This document shows positions 48,271 to 58,585 of a DNA stretch of 64,000 bases, in pieces (positions within the stretch are counted from its first letter, which is position 1; each line of letters starts with the position of its first letter). A model generated the notes under the pieces. It saw only the letters and a list, made by a program, of their open reading frames with translations. It was not told the DNA's origin and ran no database searches. The DNA is taken from positions 1-64,000 of the forward strand of contig VCJN01003041.1 in NCBI GenBank assembly GCA_006384855.1. The letters run 5' to 3'. This stretch comes from Tetraselmis striata (taxonomy: Eukaryota; Chlorophyta; Chlorodendrophyceae; Chlorodendrales; Chlorodendraceae). The position numbers and the translations under genes were made by a program.

Positions 48271-51200
48271 GTGAATTACAAAAAGGGCAGTTCCCCAGAA
48301 TTAGAAAATCAACACAGCAAGCCGCCTAAAAGCGGCCCGCATCCCGCATAAGGCGGGATGGATGAGTGATGCGCACACGGTTCAGAGTCCGGGCCACGCG
48401 AGCACGTGTGTGTGTAGGTGATCCTCGGACGTGCTGTGCAGCTTCAGCAACGGGATGGGAGACGAATCTGCGCCGTCTGATGAGGCAGCGAGCACGCTCT
48501 CGAGCGGCCACCAAGCTCAGGACCCCGAGGAAATCTCTTGCGAGCAAGGCCTCCTGGTGAGCCCGGGTGATGCACCGAGTGCCCCGCGATGAGAGGGCAC
48601 CCCGGTCCGCAGCCAAGCATGCGATACCACGCACTGTGCGGTGCACCCCCTTGCTCACCTCACCCACTGTGCCGAAGACCATGCCCGTGTACTCCGACAT
48701 ATCCAGGATGTCTCGAAGAGGACCCTTCTGTCCGGGCTCTGTGTTGTGCCACGCCGCGTCCCGCGCAGCCAACCCCCGTTGTATGTCGCCCAACAGGGAG
48801 CGCTCAAACCGATCCACAGCCGTGGCCCGGGGCACTGAAGTGTACTTGACCCCGTACCGCATAGTCTTGAACTCTAGCAGCGTGGACTTCAAGCTCCGGG
48901 GATCATAGCTCCCGGTCACGACGTTGAACGCCGGAAGGGAGAGCTCTGCGTCCGGCACTAGGTCCTTGAGTTCATCCCGGGGTACGGTGTTGCCGAGAGG
49001 CACTGCCTGCTGGAACAAGTCATCCACCTCCCGCCGTACCGCGATACCTAGGTCGTGAACACAGTGATCGCGGAAGGCATCTGCGATAGCGTCGTGCTGT
49101 ACACGCCAGTGAGCGTCTCCAGGCGCCGGGAGGTTCATGAGCGCGTCGCCGTATAGATCAACAATGACGGGGTTGTGCTCCGTCGAGGGCAGAATAATCT
49201 GGCACCCAACCACCGGGGCCAAGCACGGGCTAGGCAGAAAGAAGTACCCGGCAGCGACCTCTCGCAGCTCATGCGGAGTCATGGCTGTCCGCGCGGTGGG
49301 GATGGCCACTGTCCACATGCCTGACGCCGCGTCGAGCTGGTTGAACAAGATCCGTTCCCTACATGTGGCAGGGAGAGCGCACACCTCATTTCGAAGCCGG
49401 GAGTTGTTGGCCTGGTCTAGAAATGCCGTCAGCTCCTTTTGCGAGCCCGACGCAGCCTCCACTTCCCGCTCCATCTGGCGTGCATCTGCGTCGCCGAGAT
49501 GGCCAGCAGTAGCCGCTTGGAGGCGGCCCCACGCCTCGCGCATCTCCGCGGCGTAGCTGTCCGACCCATGAGCATCGTTGAGGAAGTGGTCATACTGGCG
49601 GGCGGAAGAATTTGCGTTGAAGCTGCCTCGGCCAAGTACGGACCCGAGCTGTGGGTCGAAGAAACCAGGGGTGGGGGTGTTGGTGCCGGAGTTCCTAGTC
49701 AGGAACCTTGGGAGGATGGCGTTCATGCAGCCGATGAAGGCGGCATCACGAACGGTAGCCATGCGGCGGATGCCAGCTCCCTTCAATCGAGTGGGGAGGT
49801 GAAGCCTGCTGCGCGCCCTGGCCACTGCATCCTCGCTCAAGGTAGCCACCTCCGCTGCCATGGGGTCGGGGTCGTGCAAAAGCTCCGCCAAGAAATCGGT
49901 GACCACCGGATTGGTGTCGGTGCCGTACGTGGAGGGATCAAAAGAGACCCCTAGCACCCGTTCGACCGCCGCGAGGATGGTGGCATCCACCGCCTCCGCA
50001 AAGGCCTCCACCTCGGACGGAAGACAATTGCGGAGCCAATACCCCGCCTTGTGTTGCATGCAATGCTTGAGCAGGGCCCATGCGTGGTGATGCAAGGCGT
50101 GGGTGTACCGACGGCTGGGCTTGGCAGACAGAAGCTTGCTCAGGCTAGCGTCCACCTCCTCTCGTAGCTCCTCCGCCTTGCCGCGCATGTACGCCTGCAC
50201 ATACTCCGGCGATCCGAGCGGCACGTTGAGGACCGCGATGCCGTGATGGCCATCTAGCTCTGGCCACTCGATGTCGGCCGGAGCCTCACGCCGCGCCGCC
50301 TCCATGTCTGCGCTGTACGCCTGCATCTTGTCGAAGCGCACCTCAAGCCCCACGGACGCCTTGATGGACGTGCGGAAGGCGTGAAGAGCCGGCCAAACGT
50401 GCTCCGGAAGGCCCACCAAAATTCCATCGTCGGCGTTGAAGCGCGCCGCCCCGTCATTGACCTCCACCGTGGTATCACACTGCTGCACCTCGGGGTGAAT
50501 CGCGACGCAAAAGGAAGTCGTGGCCAAAGGTGCGCCCTGTTGCACGCCGTCCTCCGACCGCAGAGGGGCGGACCGGTCGTCCACGACCAGATACGAGTCC
50601 GTGGAGAGGGAGGCTAGGAGCGCAGGGATGACAGGGTGTAGTGGAGAGCAATCGATGTGGCGCTGGATGATGGTGCGGCGCCATGCTTCGTTGTAAGCGT
50701 TGCGAAGGTCTGTGTGGACGATGACGGCACGTGGGCCAAGCTTCTCGGCGATGAGCCGGACGCCGTGGATGAGCACAGAGTCGCCCGCGGGAATGCCAAC
50801 GCCGAGCTGAGATGGAGCGAGCACCGACACGTATGCCTCCTTCATGTTGTCAACCACTGCCCGCTCCGCTGCGCGCCGCTCCGCCTCCCCGACTGCCACA
50901 GGCCGCACGTCCGGGGCCCTCCCCTCGCCTAGCTTCTTGACAGGTGCCACGAGCCTAGCAGAGGCGAAGAGCCGGTTGAACCACCCGGGCAGGCGGCCTT
51001 GGAGGTACATGGAGGCAACCTCCGACATGGCGCGGACTGCCGCGGGCCCGGACGCCGGGGCGTATTCGCCCACCAAGCAGCGGAGATACTCGTTGCGCAT
51101 GCCTGAGGGCCCCGCCGCCACGTGCTGCTTGAGTTGCTGGTACGGCACGCGCATGTCCACCGTCAGGGCGGCCTCGTCCACCGGAATGGCATACGCGGCG

Positions 51201-52912
51201 TCTGGGATCGGGTGGCTACGGGACGGGTGCTTGTCGCGCAGCTGGGCGAGATTAGCAGGATCGGACAAGTCGCCCATACCCTTAGAAGATAGTCGGCCCG
51301 CCGCTCGGGAGAGCTCTCCGTCCTCCACCAACGCCACAACGGTGTCTGCGGTGCCCACGAGCAGCGCCGCAAAGAGATCGGCGTCCGTCCGACGCTGGCG
51401 GGCATGTCCGGCGTAGAACGCCTCAGTGCGCGCGTCGTCCCATGAGCGCACGAGTTCGGTCATGCGCCTCTCCGCGAAAGCGCGGAAGCGCCACGCCAAG
51501 GCTTGCAGCCGCCGCCGTCCGCCTCGGCTCGGGGCCCTAAGCAACAATTGTGGCAACAGGTACTTCCACTTAAGCGCCCTATCCAACACCACGGGGTCAT
51601 TGGCCTCCATCGCCGCCACCACCCGCTCATTCACGCAGCGTTGTGCCTCTGCCCACGCTTCTTGAAAGTCAATCGGCACCGCCGTCTCCATGGACATCTC
51701 CGCCGGCATGTGCACCATGTCCACGTCGGAGAGGTGGTCCACCGCGCCCCACCCCACCCCGTCGCCGGCTGGAGATGGGCGAGTAGGGGGGGGCGGATAC
51801 CGAGCCCGTGAGGCCTGGCTACCGGGGTGCCCGGCCGGTGCACCCACCTCAGGCGGCGTGGGGGCAACAACCGGGGGCGCTGCGACGCCCCGGAACGCAG
51901 CGACGGACGGCAGTGCGGGCGACGGCAGCACCGACGATTGTCCAGCTCCACCGGCGCGGCGCGCCCCCCGACGGCGGTGCCGCTCGGCCAACACGGCGCG
52001 CGCCTTGGCTAGCCACGCGGCGGCGACCTCGGTGAAAGCCAGCACATCGGCCGGGTGGTGCCTGACGCGGGCGGGCTGGAGCGACCTGGCTGCGGCGTCA
52101 ATCCTCGGCGCCCACGCGGCGCCCGCGGCGACGCCAGCGACTGAAAGCGCGTCGGCGACTGTCCAAGCCGCTGCCGGTGCTACGCCCCGCCGCGCCGGCC
52201 CGCTGTCGTGTAGCCTGGAATGTAGGCGGGCGAGAGCGTCGAGGCCGGTGAGCGCTATGCCGCGGTTGCCGCCGCGCGGCCGCGGCTGGGGCCGCTCGGA
52301 GACTTCCTGGCCGGTCGGAGCGCCATCGTGATCGCGCTGTGACGCGCCGGGCCCCGAAATACTGCTGAAAGTACTGCGGCGAGGCGACGACACAGGCGAG
52401 GCAGCGCGCGCGCCGGTCGTACCTGCCGCGCCCGTCGCGGACTCGGGACTCGACGACCGGCTCACCGCCTGGGCGTACGTGGGAGCCGGCGGGACGGCAG
52501 TCGCGGGCGGGCTCGGCCTTGGCTGGGTGGCGTCGGGTGCACTGGCGGTGGACGGTGTTGCCGCGGGCGACGCTCCCGCCGCACGCGATGCGCCGGGGCT
52601 GCCTGATATACTGGACGATGTACTGGGGGGCGGCGGCGACCCGGGGTCAACGGCGCGTTCTGCCGCACCATCGGCGGAAGGCGCAGACATCGCGCGGCGC
52701 CCCGCCGGATACAAGCGACCCGCCACAGCCCGGGCATAACGGTGACGTCGCGTGGGAGGGGGTTGAGGGCAGCTACGCGATCTGGGCGGCGGGTGAGGCA
52801 TGGCGACACACGGCCCCGCAGCGCCTCCGGGGCCGCTGGGTGGGTGGGGCCGGTGGGTCTTCTGACATGGGTTTCTACATGACATGGGTCTTCTGACATG
52901 GGTTTCAGTACC
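48271..52912 (-). mobile_element. Full-length LINE (non-LTR retrotransposon) with 13-bp target-site duplication
   Basis: The element lies between perfect 13-bp direct repeats AGGAAATACTGGT at 48258-48270 and 52913-52925. Its 5' end (right side) has a tandem AAACCCATGTCAGAAGACCC repeat. Its 3' end (left) has a hairpin of GCCGC and GCGGC around CTAAAA at the stop codon (48322-48337), then a tail containing CCCTTTTTGTAATTC on the element strand. No poly-A was seen. The single long ORF is open throughout and the duplication is perfect, so the copy looks young and possibly intact. Confidence 0.8.
48326..52885 (-). CDS. LINE polyprotein: reverse transcriptase with C-terminal PD-(D/E)xK-like nuclease region
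   Basis: The frame encodes up to 1519 aa without interruption. Residues 1 to about 400 are Pro/Ala/Ser-rich and probably disordered; the true start may be one of several downstream Mets (for example MSAPSADG). The RT region includes QHVAAGPSGMRNEYLR, DVRPVAVGEAERR, QLGVGIPAGDS, VIVHTDLRNAYNE with D726 (motif A), GVQQGAPLATTSF (motif B) and the catalytic FNADD at 816-820 (motif C). Near the end VPDAELSL (D1312) and LLEFKT (E1338, K1340) have the spacing of a PD-(D/E)xK nuclease core, which could cut the target. This second assignment is inference from motifs. No apurinic-type endonuclease or RNase H was recognised. Confidence 0.85.
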   Translation of the reverse strand: MSCRNPCQKTHRPHPPSGPGGAAGPCVAMPHPPPRSRSCPQPPPTRRHRYARAVAGRLYPAGRRAMSAPSADGAAERAVDPGSPPPPSTSSSISGSPGASRAAGASPAATPSTASAPDATQPRPSPPATAVPPAPTYAQAVSRSSSPESATGAAGTTGARAASPVSSPRRSTFSSISGPGASQRDHDGAPTGQEVSERPQPRPRGGNRGIALTGLDALARLHSRLHDSGPARRGVAPAAAWTVADALSVAGVAAGAAWAPRIDAAARSLQPARVRHHPADVLAFTEVAAAWLAKARAVLAERHRRRGARRAGGAGQSSVLPSPALPSVAAFRGVAAPPVVAPTPPEVGAPAGHPGSQASRARYPPPPTRPSPAGDGVGWGAVDHLSDVDMVHMPAEMSMETAVPIDFQEAWAEAQRCVNERVVAAMEANDPVVLDRALKWKYLLPQLLLRAPSRGGRRRLQALAWRFRAFAERRMTELVRSWDDARTEAFYAGHARQRRTDADLFAALLVGTADTVVALVEDGELSRAAGRLSSKGMGDLSDPANLAQLRDKHPSRSHPIPDAAYAIPVDEAALTVDMRVPYQQLKQHVAAGPSGMRNEYLRCLVGEYAPASGPAAVRAMSEVASMYLQGRLPGWFNRLFASARLVAPVKKLGEGRAPDVRPVAVGEAERRAAERAVVDNMKEAYVSVLAPSQLGVGIPAGDSVLIHGVRLIAEKLGPRAVIVHTDLRNAYNEAWRRTIIQRHIDCSPLHPVIPALLASLSTDSYLVVDDRSAPLRSEDGVQQGAPLATTSFCVAIHPEVQQCDTTVEVNDGAARFNADDGILVGLPEHVWPALHAFRTSIKASVGLEVRFDKMQAYSADMEAARREAPADIEWPELDGHHGIAVLNVPLGSPEYVQAYMRGKAEELREEVDASLSKLLSAKPSRRYTHALHHHAWALLKHCMQHKAGYWLRNCLPSEVEAFAEAVDATILAAVERVLGVSFDPSTYGTDTNPVVTDFLAELLHDPDPMAAEVATLSEDAVARARSRLHLPTRLKGAGIRRMATVRDAAFIGCMNAILPRFLTRNSGTNTPTPGFFDPQLGSVLGRGSFNANSSARQYDHFLNDAHGSDSYAAEMREAWGRLQAATAGHLGDADARQMEREVEAASGSQKELTAFLDQANNSRLRNEVCALPATCRERILFNQLDAASGMWTVAIPTARTAMTPHELREVAAGYFFLPSPCLAPVVGCQIILPSTEHNPVIVDLYGDALMNLPAPGDAHWRVQHDAIADAFRDHCVHDLGIAVRREVDDLFQQAVPLGNTVPRDELKDLVPDAELSLPAFNVVTGSYDPRSLKSTLLEFKTMRYGVKYTSVPRATAVDRFERSLLGDIQRGLAARDAAWHNTEPGQKGPLRDILDMSEYTGMVFGTVGEVSKGVHRTVRGIACLAADRGALSSRGTRCITRAHQEALLARDFLGVLSLVAARERARCLIRRRRFVSHPVAEAAQHVRGSPTHTRARVARTLNRVRITHPSRLMRDAGRF

Positions 52913-53059
52913 AGGAAATACTGGTACTTGTACGGGTACGCATGGTCGCTATAGTTACTACATGAGCTAGCAGCTGCAAAAGGCGATCAGGAAATCACCC
53001 GAAAAGGCAATAGGAAACGTCTACCTGGAGACCTCTGGCTAGATATTTGCACCAGGGTT

Positions 53060-53250
53060 GTGCCGAACTCAGTTTGGCCAAGTTCGGTTCGGACCGAACT
53101 GAATTCAGGGAGTTCGGCCGAATACAGTCCGGACTGAACTGAACCGCAGTTCGGACTGAACCGAACAACTGAACTGTCCGAACTGCCCGAACCGAAATGA
53201 GTTCAATCCGAACTGCCACCGAACTGGCGCTGAACTGCCGAACGCTGAAT
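53060..53250. repeat. CCGAACTGAA-rich imperfect repeat block
   Basis: Variants of CCGAACTGAA and its complement TTCAGTTCGG occur at least fifteen times in under 200 bases, in both orientations, making many small palindromes such as GGTTCGGACCGAAC. Similar words are found at 33780-33965, 34735-34830 and 55410-55545. Confidence 0.8.
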
Positions 53251-55284
53251 ATACCGCGTTTATACAAGCATGTTTGTTATTCCAATCGCACGTATAAACA
53301 CGGTTATGGTAATAAGCGATAGCTATTTATCACCGTACGGGTTAACACGACAGCCGTGTCAGAACGTGTTTGAACATGTTTTGACAGCATCGAAAGTAGG
53401 GCATCTGTATGATATTATGGGGTTGTGTAAATAGTCCCCCCCCCCTACCCCCCCAGCATGGTGTGCAATACGGCGTAGCAATAGCGAGCTAGCGGGCGAG
53501 AGCGACTGCCCCCCCCCCCCCCCCCCCCCCGGTGAGCGAGCGAGAGTGCGCCCTGCTCCGCTCCATGCCTTCATCTAGCTATCTATATGCTGGCATTGTC
53601 GCCACTGCGTGTGCAAATTCAGTGGTATTATCAGTGATGTGGTTGCCCCATGAAGTTCTTGTTGCCACCGTTGATGGAGATGCTAGTGCTGAGCAATGCC
53701 TAAGTGTGACGTCGATATATTGACGCCACACTATGCTGCCCACATGAACCCTCACCCCTTCAGCTGCAAGAATCCACGTGGTGATGCCAGAGACTGCATT
53801 TGCCAGGGAGTTGCCGATGGACGGAGTATGAAAGTGCATTTTTTTACATCATGTCAGCGCACTAGCCGCACATGCGCACTTGCATATCGAATATGGCTGT
53901 CATATCTAGACTGCCGCTGCGCTACCCCCCCCCCCCCCCGCCCGCCCCCCACATTCCCGGCTCCTTACCCCCTTCTGCTCTTCTCCGCTGCCCCGCGTCT
54001 GCCGTCCCTGCAGCTTGTACATGCAGTGGACCGCAGCGCCATGCCCGACAGCGCTGCGGCTCTGCTCTATCACCCCTTCCCCCTTCTCCGCTCTGACAGC
54101 CCCTTTCTCCAACAGCAATGCGCATGTCTGCCGTATACATATCTTGCACGTACATGTGCCGCACCGCTCTGTCACAGCTCGATGCCCCGCGCTCGCAGCA
54201 CGCCTACTTTACGCCACCTGCCAGCAGCGCGCACTATAAAACGGCCCCTGCGCTATACGCCCTCCATTCCAGCAGCGATGCGTACCTGCTAGACTGTGGC
54301 GTCCTCAATGGCATAAGCATTCTCACCGCCCTCTCGCCCGCCGCCCACCGTGTTGCACCTGGCAGCAAGATAGCACCACACATGCTAGCGCTGCCGGTGG
54401 CGCCGAGCTGCCACTCGTCGTGATGGCATTCCCCCCCCCCCCCCACCCCGCGCTACACTTCTGCACTGCACGACCACCAGGGAGAATGGGGCGTGGGAGG
54501 GCAGAGATGCTATGGAGAGGACTTGTATATATACATATATATACATATATGTGTGTGTGTGTAAAAGTATGATACATATTCCTTTATTGGAAGCAAGGGT
54601 GGGTATGGAGGAGCCTCACGCATCTTATATTGCACTGTCATGAAAAAGCTAGCAATCCCAACCACGGAGTGCGCGCCCGCCACCAAAATTAACTTCCGCC
54701 ACGAAACTGATGGGGTGCTTCGCTCTGCCGGCAAGCAGGAAATAAAGGTGTGGGCCGTCGGCGGGGTTGCCCTTCCGCGGGGAAAAAGCACGGTGGCGTG
54801 GGCCCGGCGCGCCGTACCTCGGGGACCTGGGCGAGGGGGAAACCCCCCCCCCCCCCCCCCCCGTCTGAATCGTAATGCCGCGCCTACAGGTCGATGCACG
54901 AAACGAATTGATGGTGTAGGGTCTGGTGTCCCGCGGCGTGGCAGAATAGGCATACGACTATTAGGTCCCCCGCCTTGTGAGTACAGTCATCCGTGCCCTT
55001 TAGCGCTGCTTCACCCAGAACAAAGAACCCCACTCGAATTCCCGTTTCCGGTTGATTCCGCCGCCGCAGTTGCGCCACCGCATTGCCGGCGGTTGCCTGC
55101 GCGCCGGCAGCGTCGCTGCGGCATGCAGCTCCTTCTCCATGTCGGCGCCCTCCTCGACCTTCGACTCGACAACGTCGTTCATTAACTCATCGCTGCGTTC
55201 ATGATGGGCGGCGACTCCATAAGTTGACTGTGGACATGGTTCAGGTTTGAGTGTTGGAGTGTGGTAGTGCTGTGTGCTGAACAG

Positions 55285-55530
55285 GTGGATGGCGGCTGGT
55301 GCACCTTTTCTGGAGGGGTTCTGGGGCGTGCGCGGCACGTTTCTCACCGTAGAACACCTTATCTCCATTTACGGACGTTGCGGTAACTCGTTGCAGTCAT
55401 ACTTGTTGAGTTACGGCGGTGTAGTTCGGAGACCCCCTAGTTCGGGTGATTTTCGAGGCAGTTTAGTCCGAAGTGAATTCAAGCAATTCATTTCGGTTTC
55501 GGCCCGATCTCCCGAACTACCCCGAACTTA
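55285..55530 (+). repeat. Dispersed repeat with CCGAACT-type tail, copy 2
   Basis: The partner of 34616-34830. It keeps GATGGCGGCTGGTGCACC, CACCGTAGAACACCTTATC, TTTCGGTTTCGGCCCG and ends in CCGAACT words. Its orientation is the same as copy 1. Confidence 0.6.
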
Positions 55531-56791
55531 AATGAGTTCGGCACAACCCCGGTTTGCACATGCTAGAGGTCTGCATAAATTGCGAGGTGGAAGCAGCACC
55601 AGAAGAGGGTGCGGAATGAGCACGGGCAGACGCATCAGACTTGGCCGTCTTGCACTCCGTCCGGCAGAGAGAATTCCGCCCAACGTAAAGGTACCATGCA
55701 CGTACGTGCCCAGATACAATATTACATACGTGTACATATATATACATATTTGCATATTTACATATTACATATATATATATTTATCATTTATATGATTTTA
55801 TAAGACCCCATCATATGGAGTCCATTAGATGGAGATTCGAGCTAGCTAGATGGCACCCCGTTTGACGGTAAGGATCGTTACAGGGTACCGGTACTTGATA
55901 TATACCCGTCCAACTTAGATTTGACGGGCGGTGGCTGGCAAGTGCGTGCGGCTGGCGACAACATTTGTTAACGGGCGCGCCTACGACCTGCCCTACCGTC
56001 CGCTGCTGCGGGCGCCGGGATGCGTGCACGACTGCTTGCTGGCGGCGCCGGGAAGGGGTCCCCACTTGTGGCTGAGTAGGCGCGAATGGCGACGGGCCGG
56101 TTTCACATTGTTCTGCAACTGTCCAAGAGGGGCAAAGTACGAATGAACACCATGTTTGGCAATTTGTCATGTATATTGCCCCCTGTTTTGGAAAAGCCGG
56201 ACGATTATCTGACCATAGCGCGCGGACGATCCGTATAATTATAGTCGTAGTTGTCGCATAATCGCCGTGTAGTCGTTGTCGCATCATACCGTATGGTCAG
56301 AATCCAGGCATCAGCACAGGTTCAGCCGTACAGGCCAAGGATCACCTCGAGCAAGTACAAGACGGCCGATGGCGGATCACGCACAGTTTGCCATGACCTA
56401 AACGCTCCGCCAACACGACTTACTTCTCCTACATACCGTGACAATAACTTGCTGGACGTAGCCGGGAAGGGCTAGCTGCTGTGCTTGTGGATCCAAGGGC
56501 GGCATGCCTGGTTAAGCCGAGAAGTGGAACGAGCATCCGCTCGTTGCTCTCCAACTGCAGTATCGCAGTGGAGGGGCTCCAGTAGTGTAGTGCGCCTCGC
56601 TGCATGCGTGCACGACGAGTACGTGCAGCCAGGCCAGGCAGCCCCATCCCAGGCAGGCCCCAGCGCCTCACTGCTGCACCGGTCGCGCCAGACCACCCCA
56701 AGTTGGCTGTTGGCGGTGCGAAGTCAGAGCCCGTCCTGCCGGCAGAACTGCCTCCGCCACTAGGCGGCCTGGGGGACCATCTCCGGGCTCG

Positions 56792-57694
56792 ATGGACAGC
56801 AGCGACCACTACGAAAGGCGCATTCGTTCAGCTCTATACGCAGCATTCAGCCTGATCTTCCTGTACGAGACCACGCCCTACCAACAATGGGTGCTACTGC
56901 CTATATATACGTTAAGTGTCTCCTTGGCATGGCTGGTGCTGGCCAACATCGCGATGCCGCTGGCTGTGCGTCGTGTGGAGGCAGTCCGGTATGAAACGGA
57001 GTTATTGCTTCAGCAGCAATTCCCGCTGGCCAGCATTGGCGCGCAGCTGCGGATCTACCCAACGGAGGTCTTACAAGTCTATTGGAAACATGGGCAGATG
57101 GCGCGCTCCTTCACGGATCTCAGCGCGCTGGCGCTCAATCTGGGCCTGTGTACTTTAATGCACAAGCGGTTTGTAGGTCACATCATGACAAGGCCCGAGC
57201 TGTTACTGCACCAGGCGCCGCTGCTACTGTCCCTGCTCCTGCTGGTGGTCACCCCGAGCCGCGGACAAAGCTTCACTATCGTGCTCTTCATCGCCGTCAC
57301 CGCATCCCAGATGTATATTCGTGTGGTCGTTGAGGTGAAGGGCTTCAGCCTGCTTCACGAGTTAGGCTTTTTGGGAGCGCTGGGCTATCCATTTGCGTAT
57401 GCATGCGGCATGATCTCCGTCGCGCCCCAGACCGCGTCCGGCGGCTGGACCACTGCCCTATGCTGGACAGTCACCATGATATTGCTGGATGGCATGTTGC
57501 CACTCCACCGCTGCTGGAACATGTATGGCGAGGCTGCTGGATATCGGCACCCTGTTCAGCCATCAATGCTGCTTGTGGGGATTGGCATGCTGCCTCATTT
57601 ATCAGCGGGGCTCATGTTGTGGTACGGTAGGGCCATGAGCGAGCTTATATCTGTGCAGTCATTCCTGCATCGCAGATCGCAGCGACAAAGATGA
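56792..57694 (+). CDS. Orphan multi-pass membrane protein, 300 aa, intronless
   Basis: I do not recognise this protein. The frame starts MDSSDHYERRIRSAL and stays open for 300 codons without an intron, unlike its neighbours. Hydrophobic stretches that could span a membrane lie at about 15-33, 36-58, 110-126, 141-160, 165-185, 192-215, 220-240 and 258-282, joined by short polar loops. The segment between the second and third (YETELLLQQQFPLASIGAQL) is a longer amphipathic part. The C-terminus is basic (FLHRRSQRQR). There is no signal peptide other than the first helix. It faces the TMEM208 homologue tail to tail, 890 bp apart. A transporter or an ER protein would be guesses. The absence of stops and the regular hydrophobic pattern support a real gene. 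Confidence 0.65.
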   Translation: MDSSDHYERRIRSALYAAFSLIFLYETTPYQQWVLLPIYTLSVSLAWLVLANIAMPLAVRRVEAVRYETELLLQQQFPLASIGAQLRIYPTEVLQVYWKHGQMARSFTDLSALALNLGLCTLMHKRFVGHIMTRPELLLHQAPLLLSLLLLVVTPSRGQSFTIVLFIAVTASQMYIRVVVEVKGFSLLHELGFLGALGYPFAYACGMISVAPQTASGGWTTALCWTVTMILLDGMLPLHRCWNMYGEAAGYRHPVQPSMLLVGIGMLPHLSAGLMLWYGRAMSELISVQSFLHRRSQRQR

Positions 57695-58585
57695 CACCAC
57701 GGGGAATGTGTGTTGTCTCAGTGTAGCCCCTTCAGTTTTATGTTATGAAATTTAGATAGGTTTTGAGCAAGCGTACTGCAGGGAATGTAGTGATGAATAC
57801 CACCAAAATGAACATCTGTGGCATCCTCATGCAATTAAATGCAGAAATGCTCACATGGCTAATGACACACTCATGCTGCGTCCGGGCGGACACCATGCAC
57901 CGTCATGCGGTACGCAAAGCATGCTGAAGATGTCCTGTCTGAACATTTCGCTCGCCTCCCATGCTGCGCTCAGGTCAGAGCTTTCTTGATCACCGGCACC
58001 CCCTGTACCACCCCGACAAGTGTAGGGCCCACAGGAAAAGCCACGCCGGCACAGCCGAAACTGCTTAAGCTGCAAATTTCCCGAATCACAGCCACCCCAG
58101 AGTGGGGGGCAGCATGTGCATGCCACAGCCTCCCTCCCGTATGCAGCAAACCATATTACCACACCCATGCGTGCTGGGCGCCATGACATGTCCAGCTGCG
58201 CATCAGGCACGCAGCTTCTACAGGCCCAAGACCCCCCCTCCCCCGGCGCTGCGGGAGACAGAAGGCCTGCATGGGCACCCTTTGCCCCAGAGCCTGCACG
58301 CGTATCTTCAGGCACAATGTGCGCCCCGACACAGCCCAGGTTCAACCTCGAGCAGAAAAGCGATTCTTGCATTAATACTAACATAAGCGAACCCGCGATG
58401 GTGTGATTGCCACACTCTGCATGCCATTGACTGCTGCGGCTCCTAAGGCACTCCACATACTGCGCCGGACAGGGCCACAGCACCTGTCTGTCGCGTTGCT
58501 GTTCGAGCCCTGGCACAAAGCTTGCCAGCCACCGAGCCTTTGCATTGATTCCAAGTTGGCGTCACTGCCCCCTCGATAGTCCGCT
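57695..58585. other. Intergenic segment between convergent genes
   Basis: This is the 3' flank of the membrane-protein gene (+) and the TMEM208 gene (-). A minus-strand frame of 221 codons (57851-58516) has unusual Cys/Trp/Gly composition, no family and frames open opposite it, so I do not call it a gene. Confidence 0.5.

Larger units (their letters stand above)
52926..56791. other. Repeat-rich intergenic region
   Basis: Contents: a second copy of the GGCGAT module at 52974-53035, a CCGAACTGAA-rich block at 53060-53250, C runs at about 53437, 53510-53530, 53927, 54430-54443 and 54845-54862, TATA microsatellite at 54525-54565, and a dispersed repeat at 55285-55530. A minus-strand stretch at about 55078-54884 (GIRVGFFVLGEAALKG, LIVVCLFCHAAGHQTLH) looks like a decayed coding fragment of unknown origin. 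No complete gene is supported. Confidence 0.45.

Noticed and set aside
48366-52896. Many plus-strand ORFs opposite the LINE
   Set aside because: They are antisense shadows of the 1519-codon frame, kept open by its GC-rich codon use.
57851-58516. Minus-strand ORF of 221 codons downstream of TMEM208
   Set aside because: Odd Cys/Gly composition, frames open on the opposite strand, no family resemblance and a position in the shared 3' flank of two genes.
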